A stretch of DNA of 64,000 nucleotides, from NCBI GenBank assembly GCA_016719395.1, contig JADJZF010000011.1:139534-203533 (forward strand), written 5' to 3'. Source of the DNA: Candidatus Amarobacter glycogenicus. Its GTDB lineage: Bacteria; Chloroflexota; Dehalococcoidia; Tepidiformales; Tepidiformaceae. The stretch's first letter is position 1. Each line of letters starts with the position of its first letter. Below the pieces are notes generated by a model. The model did no database searches and was not told the origin of the DNA. It saw nothing but the letters and a program-made list of their open reading frames with translations. The position numbers and the translations under genes are program-made. Positions 19,846-29,183 of the stretch are shown piece after piece.

Positions 19846-19986
19846 CGATGTCCTCCAGAGTTCCGCGAAGCCTACGCACCTTGCTCGCCGCATCTCAACC
19901 GGCGTAGCCTCGGCGCGTCAGCTGAGGCGCCCCGCTCGCGAAGGATTTCCACGAGGCCGGGTTTCTCGGTCGCGAAAGGATGCGCC

Positions 19987-20790
19987 GTGCCAGACCTCGA
20001 AGCCGAACTCGGACTGCGTGACAGGGTCGCAATCGTCACCGGCGGTGGTGCAGCCGGCGATGGCATCGGCAACGGCCGGGCCGCCGCCATGCTCCTCGCT
20101 CGCGCCGGCGCCAGCGTCTTCGTTGTCGACCGCAAGCTCGAACTCGCCGAGAGCACGGTCGAGATGATCCTGGCCGAAGGCGGACAGGCCGCCGCCTTCG
20201 CGGCCGATGTCACCGACGAGGCAGCCTGCCGGATCCTCGTAGAGGCCGCCGTCGCCCGCTTTGGACGCCTCGACCTGCTTGATAACAACGTGGGAATCGG
20301 GAGCCGGGGCAGCGTCGTCGAGGAGTCTGCCGATGCCTGGCGCCGCGTGATGCAGGTGAACGTCGAGAGCATGTTCCTCGTCTCGAAGTACGCCATCCCT
20401 GCGATGGTGGCTTCCGGAGGCGGCGGGGCAATCGTCAACGTCGCCTCCATTTCCGCCCTTCGCCCGCGCGGGCTGACCTCGTATTCGACCTCGAAAGGAG
20501 CCGTCATCGCCCTCACGAAGGCGATGGCTGTCGACCACGGTCCCCAGGGCATCCGCGTGAACTGTGTAGCCCCCGGTCCCGTCTACACGCCGATGGTCGG
20601 CGCCGGTGCGATGAGCCCCGAAGCCCGCGAGAACCGCCGGTCCGCTTCGCTCCTCGGCATCGAAGGCACCGGCTGGGATGTCGGCAACGCCGTCCGCTTC
20701 TTGCTTTCCGAACAGGCCCGGTACATCACCGGCCAGATCCTCGTCGTCGATGGCGGCGCCACCCTTCGCGGCCCCGAGCGCGCGAACTGA
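19987..20790 (+). CDS. SDR family oxidoreductase with extended cofactor loop (sister of 16314 gene)
   Basis: 267 residues, GTG start. The N-terminal TGGGAAGDGIGNGRAAAML loop closely resembles that of the SDR at 16314-17111, and STVEMILAEGG parallels VDTVEMIRVKGG there, so the two are paralogues. NNVG, VASISA, Tyr and Lys in YSTSKGAV are in place; the C-terminus ends LVVDGGATLRG. Followed 10 bases later by the carboxymuconolactone decarboxylase-like gene. Confidence 0.87.
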   Translation: MPDLEAELGLRDRVAIVTGGGAAGDGIGNGRAAAMLLARAGASVFVVDRKLELAESTVEMILAEGGQAAAFAADVTDEAACRILVEAAVARFGRLDLLDNNVGIGSRGSVVEESADAWRRVMQVNVESMFLVSKYAIPAMVASGGGGAIVNVASISALRPRGLTSYSTSKGAVIALTKAMAVDHGPQGIRVNCVAPGPVYTPMVGAGAMSPEARENRRSASLLGIEGTGWDVGNAVRFLLSEQARYITGQILVVDGGATLRGPERAN

Positions 20791-20800
20791 GGTTCAGAAC

Positions 20801-21349
20801 ATGGCACGAGTCCCTTATCTCGCGAAATCCGACCTGAAGCCCGAGGACCGCAGCCTGCTCACCCGCGAAATCAACCTGAATCGAGCCCTCGTCAATAGCC
20901 CCGAAGGCGCCCGCGCCTTCGGCACGCTTGGGGGGTTCATCCGCAACAAGAGCCGTCTCGACGGCCGTCTTCGTGAGCTTGCCATCCTCCAGGTTGGCTA
21001 CCTTACCCGCTCAGAGTACGAATACTCCCATCACATCAAGATCGGGCGGGACTTCGGCGTCGGCGACGACGACATCCGTGCCATCGCGTCGGAGTCCGCC
21101 GGCGAGGTCTCGATGCTTGAACCACTGGCCTGCGCGGTCTTGCTTGCCGCCCGCGAAATGGTCACCAGCCTCGCCATTTCCGCTTCGACGTTCTCGGAAC
21201 TGGAAGCCGGCCTCGACTCGGAGTGCCTGACCGACCTCGTCATCACGATCGCCTTCTATTGCGGCGTCGTCCGTCTCCTCGAATCCCTCCAGATCGACGT
21301 CGAAGACGAATATCTGCACTACCTCGAAGAATTCCCGCTCCCCATCTAA
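20801..21349 (+). CDS. Carboxymuconolactone decarboxylase family protein
   Basis: 182 residues, all-helical AhpD/CMD fold: LDGRLRELAILQVGYLTRSEYEYSHHIKIG is characteristic of this family (cited as separate motifs RLRELAIL and YEYSHH). The AhpD redox CxxC is absent, so a peroxidase role is unlikely; decarboxylase/isomerase or hydrolase activity in ring-cleavage pathways is more consistent. ATG at 20801, 10 bases after the SDR stop, same transcript. Confidence 0.82.
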   Translation: MARVPYLAKSDLKPEDRSLLTREINLNRALVNSPEGARAFGTLGGFIRNKSRLDGRLRELAILQVGYLTRSEYEYSHHIKIGRDFGVGDDDIRAIASESAGEVSMLEPLACAVLLAAREMVTSLAISASTFSELEAGLDSECLTDLVITIAFYCGVVRLLESLQIDVEDEYLHYLEEFPLPI

Positions 21350-21404
21350 CACGTAGTCCGGCCGCCCCCTCCCGTGCCGCTCCGTCGGCCATTCCCGAGG
21401 TTGA

Positions 21405-22351
21405 CTAGCTTGCCTTCCGGCCTCCATGGCCGAAGTACTGCCGAGGCAGGTGTGCGGCTCTCTCCTCCCCCGTCTCTGCATGCGGCGCATCTATCCAGCA
21501 GGTCCCGTCGCGGGCCACATGTCCGTCCGAATCGAACGCACCCCGCAACCCCTCCCGTGCCAGACGCAGATTCCTCGCCACCGACCCGGCGCTGTCGTCG
21601 AGCCGCCAGGGTGAGTTCTTGGAAAGATCCGGCCGGATCACCCTGACCGGCATCTGGCTCGTGAGACATGCTTCGACCGCCCGCGTCGTTGCTGTGCTCA
21701 GGATGCTGAACGACTGCTTCAGCACCCCCGCTGCAGTCTTCGGCCGGGCAAGGTTCGCCGGCGGCGTCAGGTCGATCGCCAGGATTTCGGTTGCCCCCAT
21801 CTCCATCGCCGTCGTCATGTCCACCGAGGCCGTCACACAGCCGTCCACAAACTGGTCTCCCCCGAGCACCACCGGTTCGAACACCCGGGGATTGCGGTCG
21901 ATGCGAGGATTGCGCTGCTCAACGGGCCCGACCGGAACACGTGCTTCTCGCCGCGCGTGAGGTTCGTCGCCACGACGGCCAACTCGAGCCGGGCATCCTC
22001 GATGCTGTGGCCGCCCATGTGCTCCTCCACCAGTCGCGGCACGACGTCGTTCGTCGTCACGCTCAGCGGGTGAAACAGCCGAGCAGCCATCCGCGCCGGA
22101 TGGAACTTCACCAGCGACAACCGGTCCAGCCCAAGCCAGATCTTCAGGAGTTCCTCCGGCCGGTCCGGGTGGAGTGCGATCCACGCGCCGTTGAGCGAGC
22201 CCACGCTCGTCCCGACAACGATTTCCGGCCGGAAACCGAGCTCGAAAGCGGCTTCAATGTAGGTTGCCTGGATCACGCCGAGCGCGCCTCCGCCCCCGAG
22301 CACAAGCGCCGGCCGGTTCCCCCGCCTCGTCAAGTCCGTGATGTCTGGCAT
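21405..22351 (-). CDS. Patatin-like phospholipase, one frame break
   Basis: Serine acyl hydrolase with a Ser-Asp dyad. The oxyanion loop GGGGALG, nucleophile Ser in GTSVGSLNGA and AILASTAIPG read in the first frame; after an indel near 21890 the protein continues FEPVVLGGDQFVDGCV (catalytic Asp in DG) and goes on to the stop. About 315 residues when repaired. ATG at 22351 follows the dehydratase stop by one base; ATGs at 22369/22366 are alternatives. Probably acts on membrane lipids or fatty-acyl esters. Confidence 0.78.
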
Positions 22352-22352
22352 T

Positions 22353-23369
22353 TCAGGTCTCGCCATCATCTTCGGCAACCGTGGCTGCCTCTGAACCTCG
22401 GCCCGCGAGGATCCGCGCCAGCACGGCCGCGTCCACGTTCCCACCGGAGACGATCACCCCGATCCGCTTCCCCGCGGCGTCCGCAATTCGCCCGCTCATC
22501 AAGGCCGCGGCCGGGACTGCTCCGGTCGGCTCAACAACGGTCTTCATCCGGAGGACCATGAACCGTGTCGCTTCTTCGATCGCTGCGTCGGAGACCGTCA
22601 CCACTCCGTCAACGAGGCGGCTGATCACGGCGAACGTCAACAGGCCGGGCTGCCGCGTCCGCACCCCGTCCGCAATCGTCGTCGGCGGGTCGATGAGCAC
22701 CCGTTCGCCCGCCGCCAGGCTCAGCACCCAATCGTCGGCGCCCTCGGGCTCCACGCCCATCACCCGGGTGTTCGGCGAAAGCGCCTTCACCGCAGTTACC
22801 GTCCCAGAGAGCAGGCCGCCCCCGCCGAGGGGTGTGATCACCAGCTCCAATTCCGGGACTTCCCGCATCAGCTCGAGCGCTGCCGTGCCCTGGCCGGCCA
22901 TGATCATCGGGTCATCGAACGAGGGCACCACGTACGCGTTGGTCGGCCCTGCCGCTTCCCGCACTACCACCTCCGGCAAATCGCGCAGGCGGTCATAGGT
23001 CCGCACCGTCGCCCCGTAGCCGCGAGTCGCCGCTGCCTTCGAAGCCGGTGCGTCCTCGGGCATCAAGATGGTGCATGGGATCCCGAGCAGGCGCGCCGAG
23101 AGCGCCACACCCTGCGCGTGGTTGCCCGAAGAGGCGGCGACGACTCCGCGCCGCCTGGCGTCGGCCGGCAATGTGGAGAGGTGGTTGTACGCCCCCCGGA
23201 ACTTGAACGCCCCGACTCTCTGGTAGTTCTCGCATTTGAAGAACACCGTCGCACCGGTTACCTCGTCGAACGTCCGCGACGTCATGACTGGCGTGCGGTT
23301 GGCAACTCCATCAAGCCGTCCCGCGGCTGCGAGCACATCGTCGAAGGAAATCGGAAGGGCGTCGGTCAC
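22353..23369 (-). CDS. Threonine/serine dehydratase-like PLP enzyme
   Basis: Fold-type II PLP enzyme, 338 residues. Lys56 in FKFRGA binds PLP, SSGNHAQG recognises the substrate carboxylate/cofactor and GGGGL is the phosphate loop. The length matches catabolic threonine dehydratase (TdcB) and serine racemase/hydroxyaspartate dehydratase relatives, with no C-terminal regulatory ACT domain. Deaminates L-threonine or L-serine to a 2-oxoacid. Operonic with the patatin gene. Confidence 0.87.
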   Translation of the reverse strand: MTDALPISFDDVLAAAGRLDGVANRTPVMTSRTFDEVTGATVFFKCENYQRVGAFKFRGAYNHLSTLPADARRRGVVAASSGNHAQGVALSARLLGIPCTILMPEDAPASKAAATRGYGATVRTYDRLRDLPEVVVREAAGPTNAYVVPSFDDPMIMAGQGTAALELMREVPELELVITPLGGGGLLSGTVTAVKALSPNTRVMGVEPEGADDWVLSLAAGERVLIDPPTTIADGVRTRQPGLLTFAVISRLVDGVVTVSDAAIEEATRFMVLRMKTVVEPTGAVPAAALMSGRIADAAGKRIGVIVSGGNVDAAVLARILAGRGSEAATVAEDDGET

Positions 23370-23464
23370 CTCCCGATCCTAGCGGAGCCGGCGCCACGAA
23401 AGGAGCGCCCGGCCACGTTATGGCGTTTTCAGGTACGATTCGCACTGGTGGGGCTGGAGGCCTG

Positions 23465-24520
23465 ATGCGCGCAGCCGCGCAGCAGACAGCGCACAGACAT
23501 TCGCGGGAACGCCGGTCGCGTCCCGAATGGGCGGTCGTCGCCTTCGTTTCGCTCGTCGCCGCTACCGCATACCTCTGCCTCAGCATCAGCCAGGCTATTG
23601 GGTCCCACTACTCGGAGGAGACCTCGCCGGCCATCGCCGCGTTGGCCCCCCGCGACGAAGCGGACTCAGAGCAGGTCCCCGCGCCTCCAACCGTCGAAGC
23701 ATCCGCCGCAGAGTTGGCCGCACCCGCGCCGCGCCCTATCCGAGGTCTCGCACCCGCTGTGGGCGACCCGGCTCTTCTCGCCGTCATCCAGGCTGCCATC
23801 GGCCAGGACAGCGACCATATCGCGGTCTCCGTCCGCCGCATCTCCGATGGCCGTTCCGCCGCAGTCAATGGCGACTACCAGTTCTATGCCGCGAGCACAT
23901 TCAAGCTCGCCGTCCTCTACGAAGCCGAACTCCGGCATTTCCTCGGCGAACTCGAATACTCCGATAGGCTCTTCATCACCGATGAGGACGCCGCCGAAGA
24001 CCTGGGCACCTCCGGCCGCCTCGAATTCGAGCCCGATGGGAGCATCACCATCGGCCATCTCCTCGAGGCGATGATTACCGTCTCCGACAACTCCTCAGCA
24101 GTGACGTTGATGCATGCCTTCGGCGCCGGCAACATCGATCAAACGCTGCGTTCGCTCGGCCTCTCCACGATGACGGTGAACCAGGTCGAACTCTGGACCA
24201 CGGCGGATGACCTCGCCCGGCTGATGCAGGCGATCTATGTCGGCGAGGGTCTGGGGATTCGGGAGCGAGCCCACATGCGCGACCTCCTGCTCGCGCAGAC
24301 GATCCGCAACGGGATTCCCGGTGCGCTCCTCGGCGCGGTCGACTCTGGACTCCTGATCGGGAACAAGACAGGTACATGGCCCGGCGCACAGCACGATGTC
24401 GCATTCGTCGAAGCCCAGTCCGGCGCGTACGTGATCGCCATCCTCACGGACGGCTCGTACGAAGGCTGGCTCGCCCTTCACCGCGTCGTCCCGGAAGTCC
24501 ACGCTGCCCTTTCGGATTAA
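23465..24520 (+). CDS. Class A beta-lactamase-like serine hydrolase, membrane-anchored
   Basis: 351 residues. One N-terminal membrane helix (about 22-45), a Pro/Ala-rich linker to about 100, then the beta-lactamase/transpeptidase fold with Ser144-x-x-Lys147 (STFK), SDN at 207-209 and KTG at 301-303. I see no clear omega-loop Glu166 equivalent, so it may be a penicillin-recognising enzyme without strong beta-lactamase activity. ATG at 23465 has GGAGG 4 bases upstream; an earlier ATG at 23420 is less likely. Acts outside the membrane. Confidence 0.8.
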   Translation: MRAAAQQTAHRHSRERRSRPEWAVVAFVSLVAATAYLCLSISQAIGSHYSEETSPAIAALAPRDEADSEQVPAPPTVEASAAELAAPAPRPIRGLAPAVGDPALLAVIQAAIGQDSDHIAVSVRRISDGRSAAVNGDYQFYAASTFKLAVLYEAELRHFLGELEYSDRLFITDEDAAEDLGTSGRLEFEPDGSITIGHLLEAMITVSDNSSAVTLMHAFGAGNIDQTLRSLGLSTMTVNQVELWTTADDLARLMQAIYVGEGLGIRERAHMRDLLLAQTIRNGIPGALLGAVDSGLLIGNKTGTWPGAQHDVAFVEAQSGAYVIAILTDGSYEGWLALHRVVPEVHAALSD

Positions 24521-24621
24521 CACAGCAGCGGTCGTTTTCGCGACGTCTTTTTACGCTCTCTGGTATCGCCCGGGGCACTCGCGTAGGGTAGTGTGACCCC
24601 AGCGCCCCCGGAGTTTGTCAC

Positions 24622-25494
24622 TTGCCGGATTACGACGCGCAGGAAGGCTCGGCCCTTCGTCGGCTCTTGGTCTGCCTCGGGGCAATCGCACTCTTCATAA
24701 CGCTGATAGTCATCGGTCTCTCGGCCACCGGCACGGCGCACTTGCTGCCCATGCAGGCCCGCGCCGCGTCCTCGCCCGCTGCCAACTGGGACTTCGCGCG
24801 TCCCGCCGTCGACAGGATGAATGCGGCGGCGATCCAGGTCTGCGGTGCTGAGGCGACCGCCCGCGCCGCCCACGGCACGCCCAATGAAGACGTCCGTAAG
24901 GCCCAGGTTGAAGTGCTCGTCGCCGAGTACCAGCAGTCCGAGCGCGACTACAACGCCGCGGTCCGAGCGATCGTCGAGGCCGGTGGCCGCCGCCCTTCCG
25001 ATGTCCCCAGCAAGGCGCTTCCCCTGGACCTCGCGCGCGCCAGGAACTGCATCAGGGTGGCCGTCGCCGAACCCAAGCAGACAAAGCCGCTCGCTGCCCT
25101 CACCCTCGCCATCGCCCAGGGCGACGATTCCGGCCCGGTCTGGATCCCCGCCCCGGAAAGCCGCTTCCTCACCCTCGAACAGCTCGACGCGGCCGCCGCC
25201 ATGGCTGGCTGGCCCAACGAGCCGGGCTGGTGGCCGGAAATGCGCAAGATCATCCTTTGCGAAACGCGCAGCCTCGATACCATGGCCCACAACACCAGCG
25301 ATCCCTATGGCGGTAGCTACGGCCTCGCCCAGCTCAACGGGAGCTACCACTTCGCTAATGCTGGCCAGGACTTCTCGCGCCGTTTCGACCCGGTGGTGAA
25401 CCTTCGCACCGCCCTCTGGCTTCGCACCGCCCGCGGTCACTTCGGTGGAACCGGCGGGTGGTTCAACTGCGCGAAGCTCTGGGGCATAGAATAG
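24622..25494 (+). CDS. Exported lytic-transglycosylase-like protein
   Basis: 290 residues, TTG start. An N-terminal membrane helix (about 15-37) is followed by an Ala-rich helical middle and a C-terminal domain with the SLT/Rpf-like pattern: a Glu in CETRSL, then GGSYGLAQLNGSYH and WLRTARGHFGGTGGW. Such domains cleave peptidoglycan glycan strands. The middle domain is not recognised. Follows the beta-lactamase-like gene by 100 bases, so both may act on the wall. Confidence 0.65.
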   Translation: MPDYDAQEGSALRRLLVCLGAIALFITLIVIGLSATGTAHLLPMQARAASSPAANWDFARPAVDRMNAAAIQVCGAEATARAAHGTPNEDVRKAQVEVLVAEYQQSERDYNAAVRAIVEAGGRRPSDVPSKALPLDLARARNCIRVAVAEPKQTKPLAALTLAIAQGDDSGPVWIPAPESRFLTLEQLDAAAAMAGWPNEPGWWPEMRKIILCETRSLDTMAHNTSDPYGGSYGLAQLNGSYHFANAGQDFSRRFDPVVNLRTALWLRTARGHFGGTGGWFNCAKLWGIE

Positions 25495-25519
25495 GCGGAA
25501 CTTCCTGCAGGAGACGGAC

Positions 25520-25843
25520 ATGTTTGTCGCCATGAACCAGTTTTCCGTGAACGAAGGCCGCGGCGCCGATTTCGAAGAGCAATGGCGCACCCGCGAAAGC
25601 TATCTCCAGGGCTTCGAAGGCTTCGTCCATTTCGCCCTGCTCAAGGGAGACGAAGCGGGTGATTACGTCTCCCACACGATCTGGCGCTCCCGGGAGGATT
25701 TCCTCAAGTGGACCCAGTCCGAGGCCTTCAAGAAGGCCCATTCCACCCGATCGAGCGAAGGCGTGCTCGCCGGGCATCCCCGCGCCCGCTTCTACGACGC
25801 CGTCATAACCGAGCCTGCCGAGGTGCCGGTGCTTTCGCGTTGA
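25520..25843 (+). CDS. Antibiotic biosynthesis monooxygenase / IsdG-like protein
   Basis: 107 residues, dimeric ferredoxin-like fold. MFVAMNQFSV, the FE..W motif (FEEQWRTR), GF..F.LLKG and SHTIWRSREDFLKW fit the heme-degrading IsdG/HmoB branch, which opens the porphyrin ring to release iron; other members are quinol monooxygenases. Asn7 and Trp in the W-R motif match the IsdG-type signature. Coupled to the following methyltransferase (TTGA overlap). Confidence 0.75.
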   Translation: MFVAMNQFSVNEGRGADFEEQWRTRESYLQGFEGFVHFALLKGDEAGDYVSHTIWRSREDFLKWTQSEAFKKAHSTRSSEGVLAGHPRARFYDAVITEPAEVPVLSR

Positions 25844-26493
25844 GTCAGGCCGCGGAATCCTCGCCGCTTCGCCCCGAGCACTTCCGCCGCCAGGACGAAT
25901 CCGACGACGCGCTCTTCTACCGCGAACCGCGCCTGGTCACGCACATCGATGATGCTGCGATCGAGGCGGTTTCGCGCTTCTACGGCGAACTCATCCCCCC
26001 GCGCGCCCTCGTCCTGGACCTGATGACGAGCTGGGTCTCCCACCTCCCGGCCTCGCTCCATCCTGCCGGTGTGGCGGGCCTCGGCATGAACGCCGAGGAG
26101 CTCGCACAGAATCCCGTCCTCACCGAGCGGATCGTCCAGGACCTCAACCGCGACCCTGTGCTTCCCTGGGCCGATTCCACCTTCGACGCCGCCATCGTCA
26201 CCGTCTCAGTCCAGTACCTGACCGCGCCACCGCTGGTATTCGCCGAAGTCGGCCGCGTCCTCAAACCCGGAGCTCCGTTCGCGGTCGCTTATTCCAACCG
26301 TTGTTTTCCCACCAAGGCTGTCGCGGCCTGGTTGTCGCTTGATAGCCGTGCCCAGGCGGAGTTAATCGGCCTCTACTTCCGCCTCGCCGGTACCTTCACT
26401 CCGCCGCAGGCGTTCGATATCTCTCCGGGGCCGGGGAGCGACCCCATGTTCGTCGTCGTCGCCCGCCGCCTTCCCGTCATTCCCGGCGCATGA
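25840..26493 (+). CDS. Class I SAM-dependent methyltransferase
   Basis: 217 residues from a TTG that overlaps the upstream stop. The cofactor-binding strand VLDLMTSWVSHLP is a variant of the usual GxGxG motif, followed by GLGMNAEEL (acidic residue replaced by Asn), DAAIVTVSVQYL (motif II) and VLKPGAPFAV. This D-LM-SW form is seen in a subgroup annotated as SAM methyltransferases of unknown substrate. The last 17 bases overlap the convergent modC. Confidence 0.7.
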   Translation: MSQAAESSPLRPEHFRRQDESDDALFYREPRLVTHIDDAAIEAVSRFYGELIPPRALVLDLMTSWVSHLPASLHPAGVAGLGMNAEELAQNPVLTERIVQDLNRDPVLPWADSTFDAAIVTVSVQYLTAPPLVFAEVGRVLKPGAPFAVAYSNRCFPTKAVAAWLSLDSRAQAELIGLYFRLAGTFTPPQAFDISPGPGSDPMFVVVARRLPVIPGA

Positions 26494-27544
26494 CGTGAAG
26501 GTCCGAAGCCGGCAACTCGATGAGCCATTCCTGGCCCGCTGCAACCCCCAGCACTTCGTACGGCCGCGAGGCAATCTCCACTTCCACCTCGGGCCCCGTA
26601 TCTACCGGCTTGAAGTGCAGCGTATGGCTGGACCCGAACGCGAACTCCTCCGTGAGCATCGCCCGGAATGCATTCGCGACCTCGCCCGGCCGGCGAAGAT
26701 TCACCCGCTCTCCTCGGATCGCCACGTCTATGCCGGAGCCGGGCATCGCCGCAATCGGGGCACTTGCTGCGAACCGGGCGCCCGCGACATCCAGTACAGC
26801 CGTCCCGTCCCGGTTCTCGATGACGGTCGCAGCGAAAATGTTGGATGTACCGGTGAGTTCCGCAACCCGGCGGCTCACCGGTCTCCGGAAGACCTCCTCG
26901 CGCGCTGCGAACTGGAGGATGCGGCCGTCATCGAAGACCGCCAGCCGGTCTGCCAGCAGGTGGGCCTCGCGCAGGTCGTGCGTCACGAACACGATCGTTA
27001 GGCCCAGTTCCGCCCTCAGCCTCAGGAGTTCGCGCCGCAATGTCACCCGCAGCGCGTCATCGAGGGCGCTGAACGGCTCGTCCAGGAGGAGTACGTTCGC
27101 GTCCCTCGCCAGCGCCCTTGCCAGCGCCACCCGCTGCCGCTGGCCCCCGCTGAGCGTGCTCGGCTTCCGGTTTGCCAGGTCGCCGATCCGCAGGAGGTCC
27201 AGCAGCTCCGCTGTTCGGCTGCTCCGATCGATCGCCTTTGGGATGCCGAACGCCACGTTTTCGGCCACCGTCATGTGCGGGAAAAGGGCAAGTTCCTGAA
27301 CGACATAACCAACGTTACGCGCCTGCGGCGCCACGTGGATGCCCGCCGCCGAATCGAACATCGGCCGGCCATCGACCGTGATTCGCCCCCTTTCGGGGCG
27401 GACTAGCCCGGCGATTGCCTGCAGCGTCACGCTCTTGCCGGCGCCCGAATGGCCGAACAGCACCACGATCTCGTTCCGTGCCTCGAACCTTGCATCGTAG
27501 GTGAAGCCGCCGAGCCGGATGGCCGCGTCAAACTCGATGCTCAC
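26477..27544 (-). CDS. modC: Molybdate ABC transporter ATP-binding protein ModC
   Basis: 355 residues: Walker A GHSGAGKS, signature LSGGQRQRVALARAL, Walker B LLLDEP and the H-loop THD, then a C-terminal TOBE-type domain from about 230 that usually binds oxyanion. ATG overlaps the modB stop (ATGA). Energises uptake of molybdate (or tungstate) through ModB. Confidence 0.9.
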   Translation of the reverse strand: MSIEFDAAIRLGGFTYDARFEARNEIVVLFGHSGAGKSVTLQAIAGLVRPERGRITVDGRPMFDSAAGIHVAPQARNVGYVVQELALFPHMTVAENVAFGIPKAIDRSSRTAELLDLLRIGDLANRKPSTLSGGQRQRVALARALARDANVLLLDEPFSALDDALRVTLRRELLRLRAELGLTIVFVTHDLREAHLLADRLAVFDDGRILQFAAREEVFRRPVSRRVAELTGTSNIFAATVIENRDGTAVLDVAGARFAASAPIAAMPGSGIDVAIRGERVNLRRPGEVANAFRAMLTEEFAFGSSHTLHFKPVDTGPEVEVEIASRPYEVLGVAAGQEWLIELPASDLHVMRRE

Positions 27545-28350
27545 GCCTGCCAGGTCTCCTGGTTCGAGACCAGCCGGAACACCACCAGTACGCCGAGCGC
27601 GACGCCGAGCAGCATCACCGAAAGTGCAATCGCTCCGGCCAGCCCGAGTGAGCTCCCTTCAAACGCCGAGATGATCGCGAGCGGCATCGTCTGCGTCGTT
27701 CCCTCCAGGTTCCCCGCGAAAATCAGCGTCGCGCCGAGTTCCCCCATCGCCCTCGCCCAGCACAAGACGGTGCCCGCCATGATCGCCGGCCGCACCTGGG
27801 GCAGGACGATGCGGAAGAACGTCCGCGTCTTCGAGGCGCCGAGTGTGTAGGCCACCGCCTCTGCTCGCCGGTCAACCGAATCGAACCCGCTCCGCGCCGC
27901 GCGCACGTAGAACGGTGCGGCAACCAGCACTTGCGCCATGATCACCGCCATCGTCGTGAACGCGAATGTCTGCCCGGTCCATGCCTCGATCGGCTCGCCC
28001 ACCAGCCCTCGCCTCCCGAACGCCGTCAGCAGCGCTACCCCCGCAACCGTGGGGGGCAACACGATCGGCAGGTCGATTGCCGCGTCGACGATCGCCTTTC
28101 CCGGGAAGCGCGCCCGCGAGAGCAGGTAGGCCACCGGCGTCCCAAAGCGATCGTCAGGCCCGAGTGTCACTGTCGAGGTCCACACGGAGAGCCAGAGCGC
28201 CGCCTGCGCAGTCCCAGACCGCGCGAGTTCCCAGGTCTTCCCATCCTCAATTGCCCGTTTTGCCAGCCCGGCGAAGGGCAGCACGAAGAACGCAGCAAAC
28301 GCTGCGGAGAGCACCAGGAGTGTCACGAGAGCTGTCCGGTCGGTCCGCAT
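27541..28350 (-). CDS. modB: Molybdate ABC transporter permease ModB
   Basis: 269 residues with five to six membrane helices and the EAA loop (EAVAYTLGASKTRTFFRIVLP) that docks to ModC. The segment LPIVLPPTVAGVALL is typical of ModB/CysT-type permeases. The signal-anchor starts at MRTDRTALVTLLV. Starts 35 bases after modA, couples to modC. Confidence 0.9.
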   Translation of the reverse strand: MRTDRTALVTLLVLSAAFAAFFVLPFAGLAKRAIEDGKTWELARSGTAQAALWLSVWTSTVTLGPDDRFGTPVAYLLSRARFPGKAIVDAAIDLPIVLPPTVAGVALLTAFGRRGLVGEPIEAWTGQTFAFTTMAVIMAQVLVAAPFYVRAARSGFDSVDRRAEAVAYTLGASKTRTFFRIVLPQVRPAIMAGTVLCWARAMGELGATLIFAGNLEGTTQTMPLAIISAFEGSSLGLAGAIALSVMLLGVALGVLVVFRLVSNQETWQA

Positions 28351-28385
28351 CGCGTTCGCAGTCTACGGCAGCGCGCCCGCTCGCC

Positions 28386-29183
28386 CTACGGCGCAGCGAA
28401 GCCGTACTTCTCCAGGATTGCCTGGCCATCCGCCGAGCGGACGAACGCCGTGAATGCGGCGGCCGTCGCGTTGTTCGGGCTCCCCGGTACGACCGCGATC
28501 GAGTATTCCGCCAACACGTTGTACGGCGCCGGGATCTCGATGACCCGCACGTCGCCGGCCGCCGCGACGATATCCGTCCGGTATACGACTCCCGCATCGG
28601 CCTCCCCCAGCTGGATCTTGGCCAGGACCGCCCGTACGTTCGCCTCTTCGCTCTTAAGGTTCGCCAGCACCCTGTCCGAGAAGTCCGGGCTGACACCGCC
28701 CGTCCCCGAGGCCTTCGCCAGGACTTCCCGAGCGTATCGCCCGATCGGTACGTCCTTCCCGGCAAGCACCAGCTTGATTCCCGGCTTCGCAATGTCTGCG
28801 AAGGTCGCGACCGCCTTCCCGTCCTTCGGGACCACCACGACCGGCGTGTTCGTCGTGAAAACGGCCGATCCTTCCGCGTTGCCCTGGTCAACCACGTTCT
28901 TCATCTGGGCCGTGTCGGCCGATGCGAACACGTCCGCGGGGGCGCCTTCGTTAATCTGGACCGCCAGCGCCGAGGATGCCGCGAAGCTGAACGTCACTTC
29001 GGTCCCGGGGTTCGCTTTCTCGAAGGCTGCGCCAACTTCCTTGAACGCCTCTGACAGGGACGACGCGGCGAATACCGTGATCTCTCCGTCGATTGTCCCT
29101 GGGGCGCCGTCGGAGCCGTTGCCGCAGCAAGCCGAAAGCGCCGCGCCCACAAGTAGGGCAAAGAACACGGTGGCCCGCCCCAT
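28386..29183 (-). CDS. modA: Molybdate-binding lipoprotein ModA
   Basis: 265 residues; lipobox LSAC with Cys19, then a periplasmic-binding domain starting ITVFAASSLSEAFKEVG, a hallmark of ModA. VTFSFAASSALA and AGVVYRTDI are also conserved. Captures molybdate outside the membrane and delivers it to ModBC. Start ATG overlaps the Nudix stop by one base (TGATG). Confidence 0.92.
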   Translation of the reverse strand: MGRATVFFALLVGAALSACCGNGSDGAPGTIDGEITVFAASSLSEAFKEVGAAFEKANPGTEVTFSFAASSALAVQINEGAPADVFASADTAQMKNVVDQGNAEGSAVFTTNTPVVVVPKDGKAVATFADIAKPGIKLVLAGKDVPIGRYAREVLAKASGTGGVSPDFSDRVLANLKSEEANVRAVLAKIQLGEADAGVVYRTDIVAAAGDVRVIEIPAPYNVLAEYSIAVVPGSPNNATAAAFTAFVRSADGQAILEKYGFAAP

